A DNA stretch of 42,568 nucleotides, taken from NCBI GenBank assembly GCA_024640255.1, contig JAHEFI010000008.1, forward strand, positions 1 through 42,568, in the 5' to 3' direction. A model generated the notes under the pieces. That model was given only the letters and a program-made list of their open reading frames with translations, was not told where the DNA came from and searched no databases. This stretch comes from Bacteroidota bacterium (GTDB taxonomy: Bacteria; Bacteroidota; Bacteroidia; Chitinophagales; Chitinophagaceae). How positions within the stretch are numbered: the first letter of the stretch is position 1; each line of letters begins with the position of its first letter. This document shows, piece by piece, positions 1-7,073 of the stretch. The position numbers and the translations under genes were made by a program.

Positions 1-240
1 GCTCAATTCATGGTGATCGAATTTGATCGTAATGAAAAGAGAATTGTAGTTTCTCATGCAAGAATCTGGGAACAAAATATTGTAGAAGAAAAAGAAGCCG
101 CTAAGAAAGAAGCGAAAGCTGATTCTGAGAAGACTAAAAAAGCAGTAAAAACTATTCAAGCTAAAGTAGAAAAATCTACATTAGGTGATTTAGGTGCTTT
201 AGCAGAAATCAAGGCTAAATTAGACGAAAACAACGGTTAA
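1..240 (+). CDS. rpsA: 30S ribosomal protein S1, C-terminal end (partial)
   Basis: The open frame runs in from the left edge and ends at TAA 238-240, leaving 79 residues. It begins with the end of an S1/OB-fold repeat (IEFDRNEKRIVVSHARIWEQ) and continues into a Lys/Glu/Ala-rich tail. That is how S1 proteins of Bacteroidota end. S1 binds mRNA on the small ribosomal subunit. This matters in a phylum whose genes mostly lack Shine-Dalgarno sites, as those in this window do. An ATG at 10 is internal and is not the start. A strong hairpin terminator follows directly. Only the fragment can be judged, but the repeat ending is characteristic. Confidence 0.88.
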   Translation, partial: AQFMVIEFDRNEKRIVVSHARIWEQNIVEEKEAAKKEAKADSEKTKKAVKTIQAKVEKSTLGDLGALAEIKAKLDENNG

Positions 241-262
241 TAACCTGTTTTTACAATAGTCC

Positions 263-290
263 AAAGCCCCGCTTTTTAGCGGGGCTTTTT
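263..290 (+). terminator. Intrinsic terminator after rpsA
   Basis: A perfect GC-rich stem, AGCCCCGC (265-272) pairing with GCGGGGCT (279-286), encloses a six-base loop. A/T pairs extend it and it ends in a T run. It closes the rpsA transcript 25 bases after the stop codon. Confidence 0.9.
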
Positions 291-373
291 GGTTTCATCC
301 CAATTTTTGGGGATTTCTTAACGTAAAGCCCTTTATTGGCAATCTTTTTAGGGCTAAATTGCTGAATATTAGT

Positions 374-381
374 TAATTTTG
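374..381 (+). promoter_or_regulatory. -7 promoter element (TAnnTTTG) for bamD
   Basis: TAATTTTG matches the Bacteroidota -7 consensus TAnnTTTG exactly and lies 9 bases before the ATG at 391. No convincing -33 TTG is seen at the usual 19-21 base distance. The short gap predicts a very short 5' leader. Confidence 0.55.
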
Positions 382-390
382 CCTCCCTGT

Positions 391-1185
391 ATGAATAGAA
401 TTATAGTAGTTTTTATAGTTATTTTAAGCCTGGGTTCTTGTACTTCAAAGTTTCAAAAAGTAATGAAGAATAAGGATACGGATTATAAAATTAAAATGGC
501 AGAGGAGTACTATAAGCAAAAGAAGTACGTAAACGCACAACAGCTCTTTGAATCTGTCATTAATTTCGTAAAAGGTACGCCTCGTTACGAAGAATTATAT
601 TTGATGTATGCGAATTCTTATTATTACGATAAGGATTATGAAAATGCTGAAAACCTTTTCAAAACATTCGTTGAATATTTTCCAAACAGTACAAAAACGG
701 AAGAAGTAGAATATTTAAGAGCTTATACTTATTATTTACGTTCTCCAAAACCAGAGTTAGATCAAACTACTACCAATAGAACCATTCAGTTAATGCAAAG
801 TTTTATTGATGCGCATCCAACTAGTCCAAGAGTGAAAGCGGCAACTGAAACTATTGATGCATGTAGAGCTAAGCTAGAACTGAAAGATTATAAAACAGCA
901 ACATTGTATTATGATCTGGCTTTATACCGTGCAGCTGCTATCTCTTATGGCTTATTGTCTGATGGATATCCCGATTCAAAAAATGCAGATAAATATAAAT
1001 TATTGACTTTGAAGTCATACTTTAATTTCGCTCAAAACAGCTTTATAGAAAAGCAAAAAGAGCGTTTTGATAAAGTGACAGAAGAGTACAACGATTTTGT
1101 GGATAGATTTAGTGATAGTCCGTTAATGCCGGAAGCAAAAAAGATTAAAACACAAACTGATAATATTTTAAAAAATATAAAATGA
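391..1185 (+). CDS. bamD: Outer membrane protein assembly factor BamD (lipoprotein)
   Basis: This 264-residue protein is predicted to be the BamD lipoprotein, which works with BamA on the periplasmic face of the outer membrane to insert beta-barrel proteins. It opens with a lipoprotein signal peptide ending in the lipobox LGSC, with the lipidated cysteine at residue 17. Helical TPR-like repeats follow (for example YYKQKKYVNAQQLFESVI and YYDKDYENAENLFKTFVEYFP). These have the tandem tetratricopeptide character and the length usual for BamD/YfiO. The frame is also open from a TTG at 379, but the ATG at 391 places the signal peptide correctly and sits just after a -7 promoter element. Its stop overlaps the rpoZ start by 4 bases (ATGA), so the two are probably translationally coupled. 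Confidence 0.88.
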   Translation: MNRIIVVFIVILSLGSCTSKFQKVMKNKDTDYKIKMAEEYYKQKKYVNAQQLFESVINFVKGTPRYEELYLMYANSYYYDKDYENAENLFKTFVEYFPNSTKTEEVEYLRAYTYYLRSPKPELDQTTTNRTIQLMQSFIDAHPTSPRVKAATETIDACRAKLELKDYKTATLYYDLALYRAAAISYGLLSDGYPDSKNADKYKLLTLKSYFNFAQNSFIEKQKERFDKVTEEYNDFVDRFSDSPLMPEAKKIKTQTDNILKNIK

Positions 1186-1526
1186 GCAAATTAAGAAGAC
1201 ATATGGGTGCTAATACACCTGCAGTAGTTGAAACTAAAAGTTTAAAAGCTTTAAAAGCAAAAACTGGTAATTTATACGAGTCTATCTCTATCATTGCTAG
1301 AAGAGCTAATCAAATCAATATCTCTATTAGAGAAGAATTACACTCTAAATTAGAAGAGTTTGCAAGCCATACAGATAGCTTGGAAGAAATTCATGAGAAC
1401 AAAGAGCAAATCGAAATCTCTAAGGCTTATGAGCGTATGCCCAATCCAGCTATTTTAGCTACAGCGGAATTTATAGATGATAAAATCTATTACCGTAAAA
1501 ACGAAGAAACAGATCTTTTCCGTTAA
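1182..1526 (+). CDS. rpoZ: DNA-directed RNA polymerase subunit omega
   Basis: This 114-residue protein matches the Bacteroidota form of RNA polymerase omega (Rpb6-like), which helps assemble and stabilise the core enzyme. The family signature is visible: NLYESISIIARRANQI near residues 30-45, then SKAYERMPNPAILATAEF near 80-97. It starts within the bamD stop codon. A strong terminator follows at 1545-1574. In many Bacteroidota the next gene is coaBC followed by the DUF4835 gene. Here coaBC is absent and the terminator separates rpoZ from the DUF4835 gene. Confidence 0.88.
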   Translation: MSKLRRHMGANTPAVVETKSLKALKAKTGNLYESISIIARRANQINISIREELHSKLEEFASHTDSLEEIHENKEQIEISKAYERMPNPAILATAEFIDDKIYYRKNEETDLFR

Positions 1527-1544
1527 TTCGGTTATGAATAAATT

Positions 1545-1574
1545 AAAAACGTCCCGATTAATCGGGACGTTTTT
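1545..1574 (+). terminator. Intrinsic terminator after rpoZ
   Basis: The sequence is a perfect palindrome. Arms AAAAACGTCCCGA and TCGGGACGTTTTT surround a TTAA loop, giving a GC-core hairpin that ends in a T run. It closes bamD-rpoZ. Because of its symmetry it could act in both directions. Confidence 0.9.
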
Positions 1575-1600
1575 GTATTTTAGAAGTACAAAACAATTTT

Positions 1601-2524
1601 ATGCGTTTTAAGCAGTTTATTTTAATGTTTATAGTGTGTTTATGGAGTGTCCATCTGCATGCGCAAGAATTAGCTGCTACAGTAAATGTGCAAACAAATA
1701 AAATTGAAAATCAAATTGATACTAAGATTTTTACACAGTTTCAAAAACAACTTAAAGATTTTATTAATCAAAGAAAATGGACTACAGATGCATTTGCTAT
1801 TGAAGAAAAAATTGATTGTAGTTTTTATATTACTATAGAATCCATTGCATCGCCTGGTGTATATGAAGCAAAATTAAGTGTGGTGGCGAACAGGCCAGTA
1901 TATAATGCAAGTTATACTACGCCGTTGTTGAACATGCAAGATGCTAATTTTACTTTCAAATATCAATTAGCACAACCTATGGAATTTAATGAAAATAGGG
2001 TGCAGGGAGCAGATCCATTAGAAGCTAATTTAACTGCAGTGATTGCCTATTATATCAATATTATTATTGGTTTAGATTATGATTCATTTGCACCTAAAGC
2101 AGGTTTACCTTATTTTAATAAAGCATTAAATATTGTTTACAATGCACCTGAGGGATCAGGGATAACTGGATGGAAATCTTATGATGGTCAAAGAAACAGG
2201 TATATTTTTGTAGACAACCTAACCAAGAGTGGCTTTGATAAATTACATGAATTAATTTATTCTTATAATAGAGAAGGTTTGGATCAAATGGCGGATAAGC
2301 CAGAAATTGCTAGAGCAGCTATTTTAAATGCATTAATGGGAATGCAAGAGTTGAATGAAACCAATGTTAATTCAATGGTGGTTCCTATTTTAATGCAGGG
2401 AAAATTTACAGAAATTGTGGGTATTTTTGGAACAGCCGACAAGGCCATGAAAAAACAATTATTGAATACGCTATCTTCTATTGATATAGCTAATATAAAC
2501 CGTTATAAAGAGAAGTTGGAATGA
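1601..2524 (+). CDS. DUF4835 family secreted protein (PorD-like)
   Basis: This 307-residue protein has a clear signal peptide (about residues 1-21, ending LHAQ) and no lipobox, so it is probably periplasmic or attached to the outer membrane. The opening (ELAATVNVQTNKI), a central stretch with PLEANLTAVIAYYINIIIGLDYDSF, and the later NREGLDQMADKPE are typical of DUF4835. As I recall, some recent annotations call this family the type IX secretion protein PorD. I treat that role as likely but unproven here. A gene for a type IX-secreted protein lies in the same window (21334). The stop codon overlaps the next start by 4 bases, so the two small envelope proteins form an operon. Confidence 0.78.
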   Translation: MRFKQFILMFIVCLWSVHLHAQELAATVNVQTNKIENQIDTKIFTQFQKQLKDFINQRKWTTDAFAIEEKIDCSFYITIESIASPGVYEAKLSVVANRPVYNASYTTPLLNMQDANFTFKYQLAQPMEFNENRVQGADPLEANLTAVIAYYINIIIGLDYDSFAPKAGLPYFNKALNIVYNAPEGSGITGWKSYDGQRNRYIFVDNLTKSGFDKLHELIYSYNREGLDQMADKPEIARAAILNALMGMQELNETNVNSMVVPILMQGKFTEIVGIFGTADKAMKKQLLNTLSSIDIANINRYKEKLE

Positions 2525-2862
2525 GAAAGATATGTATTGTGATATGCCTTTTTGTAATGTCTTGTCAAGACAAAGACCAGCCAAAAAATATGGTTCCTTT
2601 TGATAAGATGAAAGTGGTATTGTTTCAATTAATGAGGGCTGACGAGTATTATACCAGAACAGTATCAGCTGATACAGCTATGCAATTAGAGAGAAAAAAT
2701 ATCCAATTTTATAAGCAAATCTTTGAGATGAACAAAGTGGATAGAAATGATTTCTTTGCAACCTTAACCTATTTACAAAAGAAGCCCATAGAGTTCAAAG
2801 AATTAATGGATTCGGCTTATGAATTGTCGAAAAGGGAAAAACTACAGTTAAACGTCCATTAA
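2521..2862 (+). CDS. DUF4296-type small lipoprotein
   Basis: This 113-residue protein has a short lipoprotein signal peptide with its cysteine at residue 15 (FVMSC). An acidic stretch (QDKDQ) follows the cysteine. The remainder is charged and predicted helical, with a VPFDKMKVVLFQLMRADEYY segment, which I assign to DUF4296. The function of this family is not known. It overlaps the DUF4835 gene by an ATGA junction and is probably co-translated with it, which suggests a shared envelope role. In many relatives recN follows the DUF4835 gene, and it is not found here. Confidence 0.68.
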   Translation: MRKICIVICLFVMSCQDKDQPKNMVPFDKMKVVLFQLMRADEYYTRTVSADTAMQLERKNIQFYKQIFEMNKVDRNDFFATLTYLQKKPIEFKELMDSAYELSKREKLQLNVH

Positions 2863-2901
2863 AAAAGCATTAATTGCCCAAGTGTTTTTACTTTTGGGCT
2901 C

Positions 2902-2925
2902 AAATCAATAAATCAATAAATCAAT
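2902..2925 (+). repeat. Short tandem repeat (3 x AAATCAAT)
   Basis: Three perfect copies of the 8-base unit AAATCAAT lie end to end, 5 bases before the peroxiredoxin start codon. The tract could change length by replication slippage and so alter the leader of that gene. No function is shown. Confidence 0.7.
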
Positions 2926-2930
2926 TTAAT

Positions 2931-3404
2931 ATGAGTAATTTAATCGGCAAAGCAGCGCCTCAATTCACTTTGTTTGACACAGATAAGAATCCAGTTTCTT
3001 TATCAGATTTAAAAGGTAAAAATGTAGTGGTATTGTTTTTCCCATTAGCATTTACTGGAGTATGTACTGCTGAGTTATGTAGTATCAGAGATAATATTGG
3101 ATTATACAATGCAACTAATGCAACTGTGTTAGGTATCTCTGTAGACTCTTTATTTTCTTTGGGCAAATTCAAAGAAGAGCAAAAATTAAACTTCCAATTA
3201 TTAAGTGATTTTAATAAAACCACTGCAAAAGCATTTGATGTATTATATGAAACTTTCCCTGCTTTTGAAATGCAAGGTGTTAGCAAGCGTGCTGCATTTG
3301 TAATTGATAAAGAGGGTGTGGTACAATATGAAGAAGTATGTGCAACTCCTGGAGATTTGCCAAACTTTGAAGCTATTCAAACTACATTGAATACCTTAAA
3401 CTGA
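2931..3404 (+). CDS. Peroxiredoxin (Bcp/AhpE-like thiol peroxidase)
   Basis: This 157-residue AhpC/TSA-fold protein should reduce hydrogen peroxide or organic hydroperoxides in the cytoplasm, using thioredoxin or a similar reductant. The active site PLAFTGVCTAELC contains the peroxidatic Cys45, preceded by Pro38 and Thr42 in the usual arrangement. A second cysteine at position 50 gives the C-x4-C spacing of atypical two-cysteine Bcp/PrxQ enzymes. The frame stays open upstream to 2874, but the added residues are not family-like and run through the tandem repeat. The ATG at 2931 gives the normal N-terminus (SNLIGKAAPQFTL). A bidirectional terminator follows. Confidence 0.87.
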   Translation: MSNLIGKAAPQFTLFDTDKNPVSLSDLKGKNVVVLFFPLAFTGVCTAELCSIRDNIGLYNATNATVLGISVDSLFSLGKFKEEQKLNFQLLSDFNKTTAKAFDVLYETFPAFEMQGVSKRAAFVIDKEGVVQYEEVCATPGDLPNFEAIQTTLNTLN

Positions 3405-3425
3405 AATATTGCCTCTTGCTAGGTT

Positions 3426-3460
3426 AAAAAAAAGCCTCCGAATTTTCGGAGGCTTTTTTT
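3426..3460. terminator. Bidirectional terminator between peroxiredoxin and rlmI-like genes
   Basis: A stem of GCCTCCGA (3434-3441) pairs with TCGGAGGC (3446-3453). It is flanked by an A run on the left and a T run on the right, so it can stop transcription from both converging genes. Its right edge overlaps the stop codon of the minus-strand methyltransferase. Confidence 0.9.
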
Positions 3461-4634
3461 ATCGGTCGCAAACTTCGACGATCAAGAACTTTAAATAATG
3501 TGTATTCTCCATTCCCCAAATAATCGGATGATCACTGGATTGAGTTTGGAAAGTGACTTGTCTAATTCTTTTTCTAGCATCTTTTGCAGCCATATTAATG
3601 GTTTCTAAAAACAATTCAGGACTTACTAAATTCGTACAGCTAGAAGTCACTAAGAAACCACCATTCTTAATCAATTTCATTCCTCTTAAATTGATTTCTT
3701 TATATCCCGTAATGGCTTTTTGAATATTAGATCTACTCTTTGTAAAAGCAGGAGGGTCCAACATGACTACATCATACTTTCTTCCTTCCTTGCCCCATGA
3801 TTTTAATACATCAAATGCATTCATGGCTTCAAACTTTACAATATGATCCAGTTTATTTAATGCTGCATTTTTATTGGCTTGTGCCACTGCGTTTTCTGAA
3901 ATATCAATTCCTAAAACTGACTTTGCTCCATAATGTGCAGCATGAATTTCAAAAGTACCAGTATAAGTAAATGCACCTAAAACATCTGCATCTTTTACAA
4001 TGTGTTGTATAGCTCTTCTGTTATCTTGTTGGTCTAAAAAATAACCAGTCTTTTGTCCGGTTTCAATGTTTACATAAAACTGTAAACCATTTTCATTAAT
4101 CGTAATTTCGGTAGGGAAGGGTGCGCTTAAATAATCTTTAATTTGCGTTAATCCTTCTAACTCTCTAACAGGTACATCATTTCTTTCATAAATCCCTTTA
4201 GGGCTAAACACGGTATTCAAGGCATCTACTATGGCTGGCTTCCACATATCCATTCCTAAAGCCAAAGTCTGAATCACAAAGTAGTCGTTGAATTTATCAA
4301 TAATTAATGCAGGTAATCCGTCGGCTTCTCCAAAAATCAATCTACAGTTTTCTGTATAACCCATTTTTTGGCGATAAGCCCAAGCTTCTTTTATTTTCAA
4401 TAAAAAGAAGTCTGCATTGATATCTTCTTTTTTTCTGGTAAGTAATCTTACGATAATTTGAGAGGCTGGATTAATATACCCTCTGCCTGCAAATTGCTCG
4501 TCTCCATAGTACACTTCCACAATATCGCCAGCAGTAACAGGCCCCACAATCTTCTCCACTTCATTATTGAAGATCCAAGGGTGTCCCAAGGCAATTCTTT
4601 GCGAAATTTTACGCTTTAAATACACTTTAGTCAT
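3459..4634 (-). CDS. rlmI: Class I rRNA methyltransferase, RlmI family
   Basis: This 391-residue protein combines an N-terminal PUA RNA-binding domain (about 1-75) with a Rossmann methyltransferase. It is predicted to make 5-methylcytosine in 23S rRNA, as E. coli RlmI does at C1962. Visible motifs are the SAM-binding stretch VLGAFTYTGTFEIHAA with the acidic GIDIS after it, DPPAFTKS from residue 293, and SSCT with a likely catalytic Cys333. The exact target base is inferred from the family and could differ. The ATG at 4634 lies 4 bases after an exact TAnnTTTG element, which supports this start and suggests a leaderless mRNA. Confidence 0.83.
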   Translation of the reverse strand: MTKVYLKRKISQRIALGHPWIFNNEVEKIVGPVTAGDIVEVYYGDEQFAGRGYINPASQIIVRLLTRKKEDINADFFLLKIKEAWAYRQKMGYTENCRLIFGEADGLPALIIDKFNDYFVIQTLALGMDMWKPAIVDALNTVFSPKGIYERNDVPVRELEGLTQIKDYLSAPFPTEITINENGLQFYVNIETGQKTGYFLDQQDNRRAIQHIVKDADVLGAFTYTGTFEIHAAHYGAKSVLGIDISENAVAQANKNAALNKLDHIVKFEAMNAFDVLKSWGKEGRKYDVVMLDPPAFTKSRSNIQKAITGYKEINLRGMKLIKNGGFLVTSSCTNLVSPELFLETINMAAKDARKRIRQVTFQTQSSDHPIIWGMENTHYLKFLIVEVCDR

Positions 4635-4638
4635 GGCG

Positions 4639-4646
4639 CAAAGATA
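4639..4646 (-). promoter_or_regulatory. -7 promoter element (TAnnTTTG) for the rlmI-like gene
   Basis: On the minus strand the sequence reads TATCTTTG, an exact match to TAnnTTTG, with only 4 bases (CGCC) before the ATG. Transcription starting a few bases downstream would begin at or next to the start codon. Confidence 0.6.
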
Positions 4647-4755
4647 GGCACCAAATAGGTGACAACTTGTTCATTTTAAGCCAGTTTTCTGCCAATTTTG
4701 CCCTATTTATTGCTTTGGCCAAATTTTTGGAAGATATTTGCAATAATATATACCT

Positions 4756-5301
4756 ATGGAAGAGACTGTATTGAATCAAGAGGCCAACGAATCAACTGCT
4801 CAAAACGGGGAAAATACCCCTCAAAATGAGACAGAAACCCCTCAAAATCCTTTGAGCGAATTAGAGCAAGCTCAAGCAGAGATAGCAGAGCAAAAAGACA
4901 AATATTTACGCTTAATGGCCGAATTCGAGAACTTTAAAAGAAGAACGGCAAAAGAGCGTATTGATTTAATCCAAACTGCTGGTAAGGACGTAATTGTGTC
5001 TTTATTGGAAGTATTGGATGATTGTGATAGAGCAGAAAAGCAATTGGCTAGTTCTGATGATATTGCTTTACAAAAAGAAGGAATTCAATTGGTGTTTAAT
5101 AAAGTAAGATCTATCATGCAATCAAAGGGATTAAAAGCAATGGAAAGTATCAATACACCTTTTGATGTTGAATTGCATGAAGCAATTACAGAAGTGCCAG
5201 TACCCGATGATATGAAAGGCAAAGTAGTAGATGAAGTAACCAAGGGTTATTTATTAAATGATAAAATTATTCGATTCGCTAAAGTGGTCGTAGGCAAATA
5301 A
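4756..5301 (+). CDS. grpE: Nucleotide exchange factor GrpE
   Basis: This 181-residue protein should release ADP from DnaK. The first 45 residues are a Gln/Glu/Asn-rich disordered tail. They are followed by the long GrpE coiled coil with the signature [18 protein letters not shown], and then the C-terminal beta domain containing [11 protein letters not shown] and [25 protein letters not shown]. Length and order are normal. dnaJ follows after a 10-base gap, so the two co-chaperones are co-transcribed. I see no HrcA gene and no CIRCE element upstream, so heat control must use another signal. Weak TAnnTTTG-like sequences lie upstream but none is exact. Confidence 0.93.
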   Translation: MEETVLNQEANESTAQNGENTPQNETETPQNPLSELEQAQAEIAEQKDKYLRLMAEFENFKRRTAKERIDLIQTAGKDVIVSLLEVLDDCDRAEKQLASSDDIALQKEGIQLVFNKVRSIMQSKGLKAMESINTPFDVELHEAITEVPVPDDMKGKVVDEVTKGYLLNDKIIRFAKVVVGK

Positions 5302-5311
5302 AAAAAGAACT

Positions 5312-6481
5312 ATGTCAAAAAGAGATTTTTACGAAATTCTAGGAGTAAGCAAATCTGCTTCAGCGGATGAAATTAAAAAAGCATACCGCAAAGTAGCAAT
5401 GCAATATCATCCTGATAGAAATCCTGGAGATAAAGCAGCTGAAGAAAAATTTAAAGAAGCTGCAGAAGCCTACGAGATTTTAAGTGATGCTGATAAAAAA
5501 GCCAAATACGATCGCTTTGGACATCAGGCATTTGGTCCTGGTTCAGGTGGCGGCGGCGGATTCCATGGCGGTGGCATGGACATGAATGATATCTTTAGTC
5601 AATTCGGTGATATTTTCGGTGACGATGCGTTTGGAAGTTTCTTTGGCGGTGGTGGAAGATCAAGAGGTGGTGGCGCAAGAGCAAGAGGACAGAGAGGAAG
5701 TAATTTGCGCATTAAATTAAAATTAAACTTTGAAGAAATTGCGAATGGTGTTAACAAGCAAGTGAAAGTTAAGAAGCATGTAATATGTAGCACTTGTGGT
5801 GGTAACGGCGCAAAAGATAAAGATAGCATGCAAACCTGTGGAACTTGTAAAGGTTCTGGACAGGTGAAAAAAGTTACCAATACTTTTTTAGGACAGATGC
5901 AAACAGTGAACACTTGTCCTACATGTAATGGAGAAGGAAGTACAGTGACTGCTAAGTGTGGATCTTGTAAGGGAGAAGGAAGAGTATACGGTGAAGAAAC
6001 CATTTCTATTGATATTCCAGCAGGGGTGAGTGATGGAATGCAATTAAGTATGTCAGGTAAAGGTAATGCTGGCGAAAGAGGTGGAATGGCAGGAGATTTA
6101 ATTATCATGATTGAAGAAGAACAACATGAATTCTTACATAGAGATGGATTGAATGTGGCGTATGATTTATATATCACTATTCCAGATGCCATATTTGGAA
6201 CCAATGTGGAAGTGCCTACCATTGATGGTAGAGCAAAGATTAAAATACCAGCAGGTACACAAAGCGGAAAGATGTTTAGATTAAAAGGTAAAGGTTTCCC
6301 AGAAGTTCAAGGATACGGAAGAGGAGATCAATTGATCCATGTAAATATCTGGACACCTCAACATGTTTCAGATGAAGAAAAAGCTGCCTTGGAAAAAATG
6401 CAAGCAAGTGAAAACTTCCAACCTAAACCAACCAAGGGAGAGAAGAGTTTTTATGAAAAAGTAAAAGACGCGTTTAAATAA
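5312..6481 (+). CDS. dnaJ: Chaperone DnaJ
   Basis: This 389-residue type I J-protein should deliver clients to DnaK and stimulate its ATPase. The J domain occupies about residues 1-70 with the HPD triad at 33-35. A Gly/Phe-rich linker follows (about 72-130). Four CxxCxGxG zinc repeats lie between about 159 and 223 ([32 protein letters not shown]). Two beta-sandwich substrate-binding domains complete it. All four zinc motifs are intact, so it is a complete class A protein. It shares an operon with grpE, and dnaK is not in the window. A bidirectional terminator follows the stop codon. Confidence 0.96.
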   Translation: MSKRDFYEILGVSKSASADEIKKAYRKVAMQYHPDRNPGDKAAEEKFKEAAEAYEILSDADKKAKYDRFGHQAFGPGSGGGGGFHGGGMDMNDIFSQFGDIFGDDAFGSFFGGGGRSRGGGARARGQRGSNLRIKLKLNFEEIANGVNKQVKVKKHVICSTCGGNGAKDKDSMQTCGTCKGSGQVKKVTNTFLGQMQTVNTCPTCNGEGSTVTAKCGSCKGEGRVYGEETISIDIPAGVSDGMQLSMSGKGNAGERGGMAGDLIIMIEEEQHEFLHRDGLNVAYDLYITIPDAIFGTNVEVPTIDGRAKIKIPAGTQSGKMFRLKGKGFPEVQGYGRGDQLIHVNIWTPQHVSDEEKAALEKMQASENFQPKPTKGEKSFYEKVKDAFK

Positions 6482-6513
6482 AAAAAGGGGCAATAAAATT
6501 TGCCCCTTTTTTT
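6481..6513. terminator. Bidirectional terminator between dnaJ and hpt
   Basis: The stem GGGGCAA (6487-6493) pairs with TTGCCCC (6500-6506) around a six-base loop. An A run lies on the left and a T run on the right. It can end both the dnaJ transcript and the converging minus-strand operon. Confidence 0.88.
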
Positions 6514-6530
6514 ATTTGTATCTTTTTGAT

Positions 6531-7064
6531 TTATTTCAACTGATATATTTCTTTGGAGTTTCTTCCTAGACCATCATAGTCTAAGCCATAGCCTACTACA
6601 AATTTGTTTGGAATATCAAAACAGCTATAATCTACTTTAACAGGAAAAGCCAGTGCTTCTTTCTTATTTAGTAATACCGCAATTTTAATACTAGCGGGTT
6701 GTTGAGTTTCTAGTTGTGGAAGATAATGGTGTAAGGTTTTTCCAGTATCAATGATATCTTCTACAATAATAATATGTCTATCTCTAACATTCGCATCTAA
6801 TCCAATAGCGGTAATAACATTACCTGTTGAGGTAGTGCCTTTGTAAGATGCTAATTTAATAAAACAAACTTCCGCTTCAATAGTGATTTGTTTAAACAAG
6901 TCTGCGGTGAATAAAAAAGAGCCATTTAGAATAGACAAGAAAATGGGTCTCTTGCCCTCGTAATCTTTATTTAAAACAGCGGCCAATTCAGAAATCTTTT
7001 CTTGAATAGAACCCTCGCTTAAATAAGGAACAAATTCTTTATCTAATACTTTAATAGAAGACAT
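6531..7064 (-). CDS. hpt: Hypoxanthine phosphoribosyltransferase
   Basis: This 177-residue purine-salvage enzyme should join hypoxanthine or guanine to PRPP, giving IMP or GMP in the cytoplasm. The PRPP-binding loop VEDIIDTGKT spans residues 101-110. The upstream LNGSFLFTADL (about 46-56) and the later KVDYSCFDIPNKFVVGYGLDYD match bacterial HPRTs in sequence and spacing. It starts 9 bases after the glucosaminidase gene and is the last gene of a minus-strand run, ending at the shared terminator. No separate promoter is visible. The assignment to hpt is firm, but base preference between hypoxanthine and guanine cannot be read from the sequence. Confidence 0.92.
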   Translation of the reverse strand: MSSIKVLDKEFVPYLSEGSIQEKISELAAVLNKDYEGKRPIFLSILNGSFLFTADLFKQITIEAEVCFIKLASYKGTTSTGNVITAIGLDANVRDRHIIIVEDIIDTGKTLHHYLPQLETQQPASIKIAVLLNKKEALAFPVKVDYSCFDIPNKFVVGYGLDYDGLGRNSKEIYQLK

Positions 7065-7073
7065 ATTGTTGAT

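Noticed and set aside
1571..1593. TTTTGTA...TACAAAA inverted repeat after the rpoZ terminator
   Set aside because: It overlaps the T run of a strong terminator and is very AT-rich, so it is likely incidental.
2874..2930. Upstream extension of the peroxiredoxin reading frame
   Set aside because: The extra residues pass through the tandem repeat and do not resemble peroxiredoxin N-termini. The ATG at 2931 fits the family.
5599..6222. A 207-codon open frame on the minus strand inside dnaJ
   Set aside because: It is antisense to the intact DnaJ zinc-finger region. Its Cys/Pro-rich translation mirrors the Gly-rich and zinc repeats of dnaJ, so it is a composition artefact.
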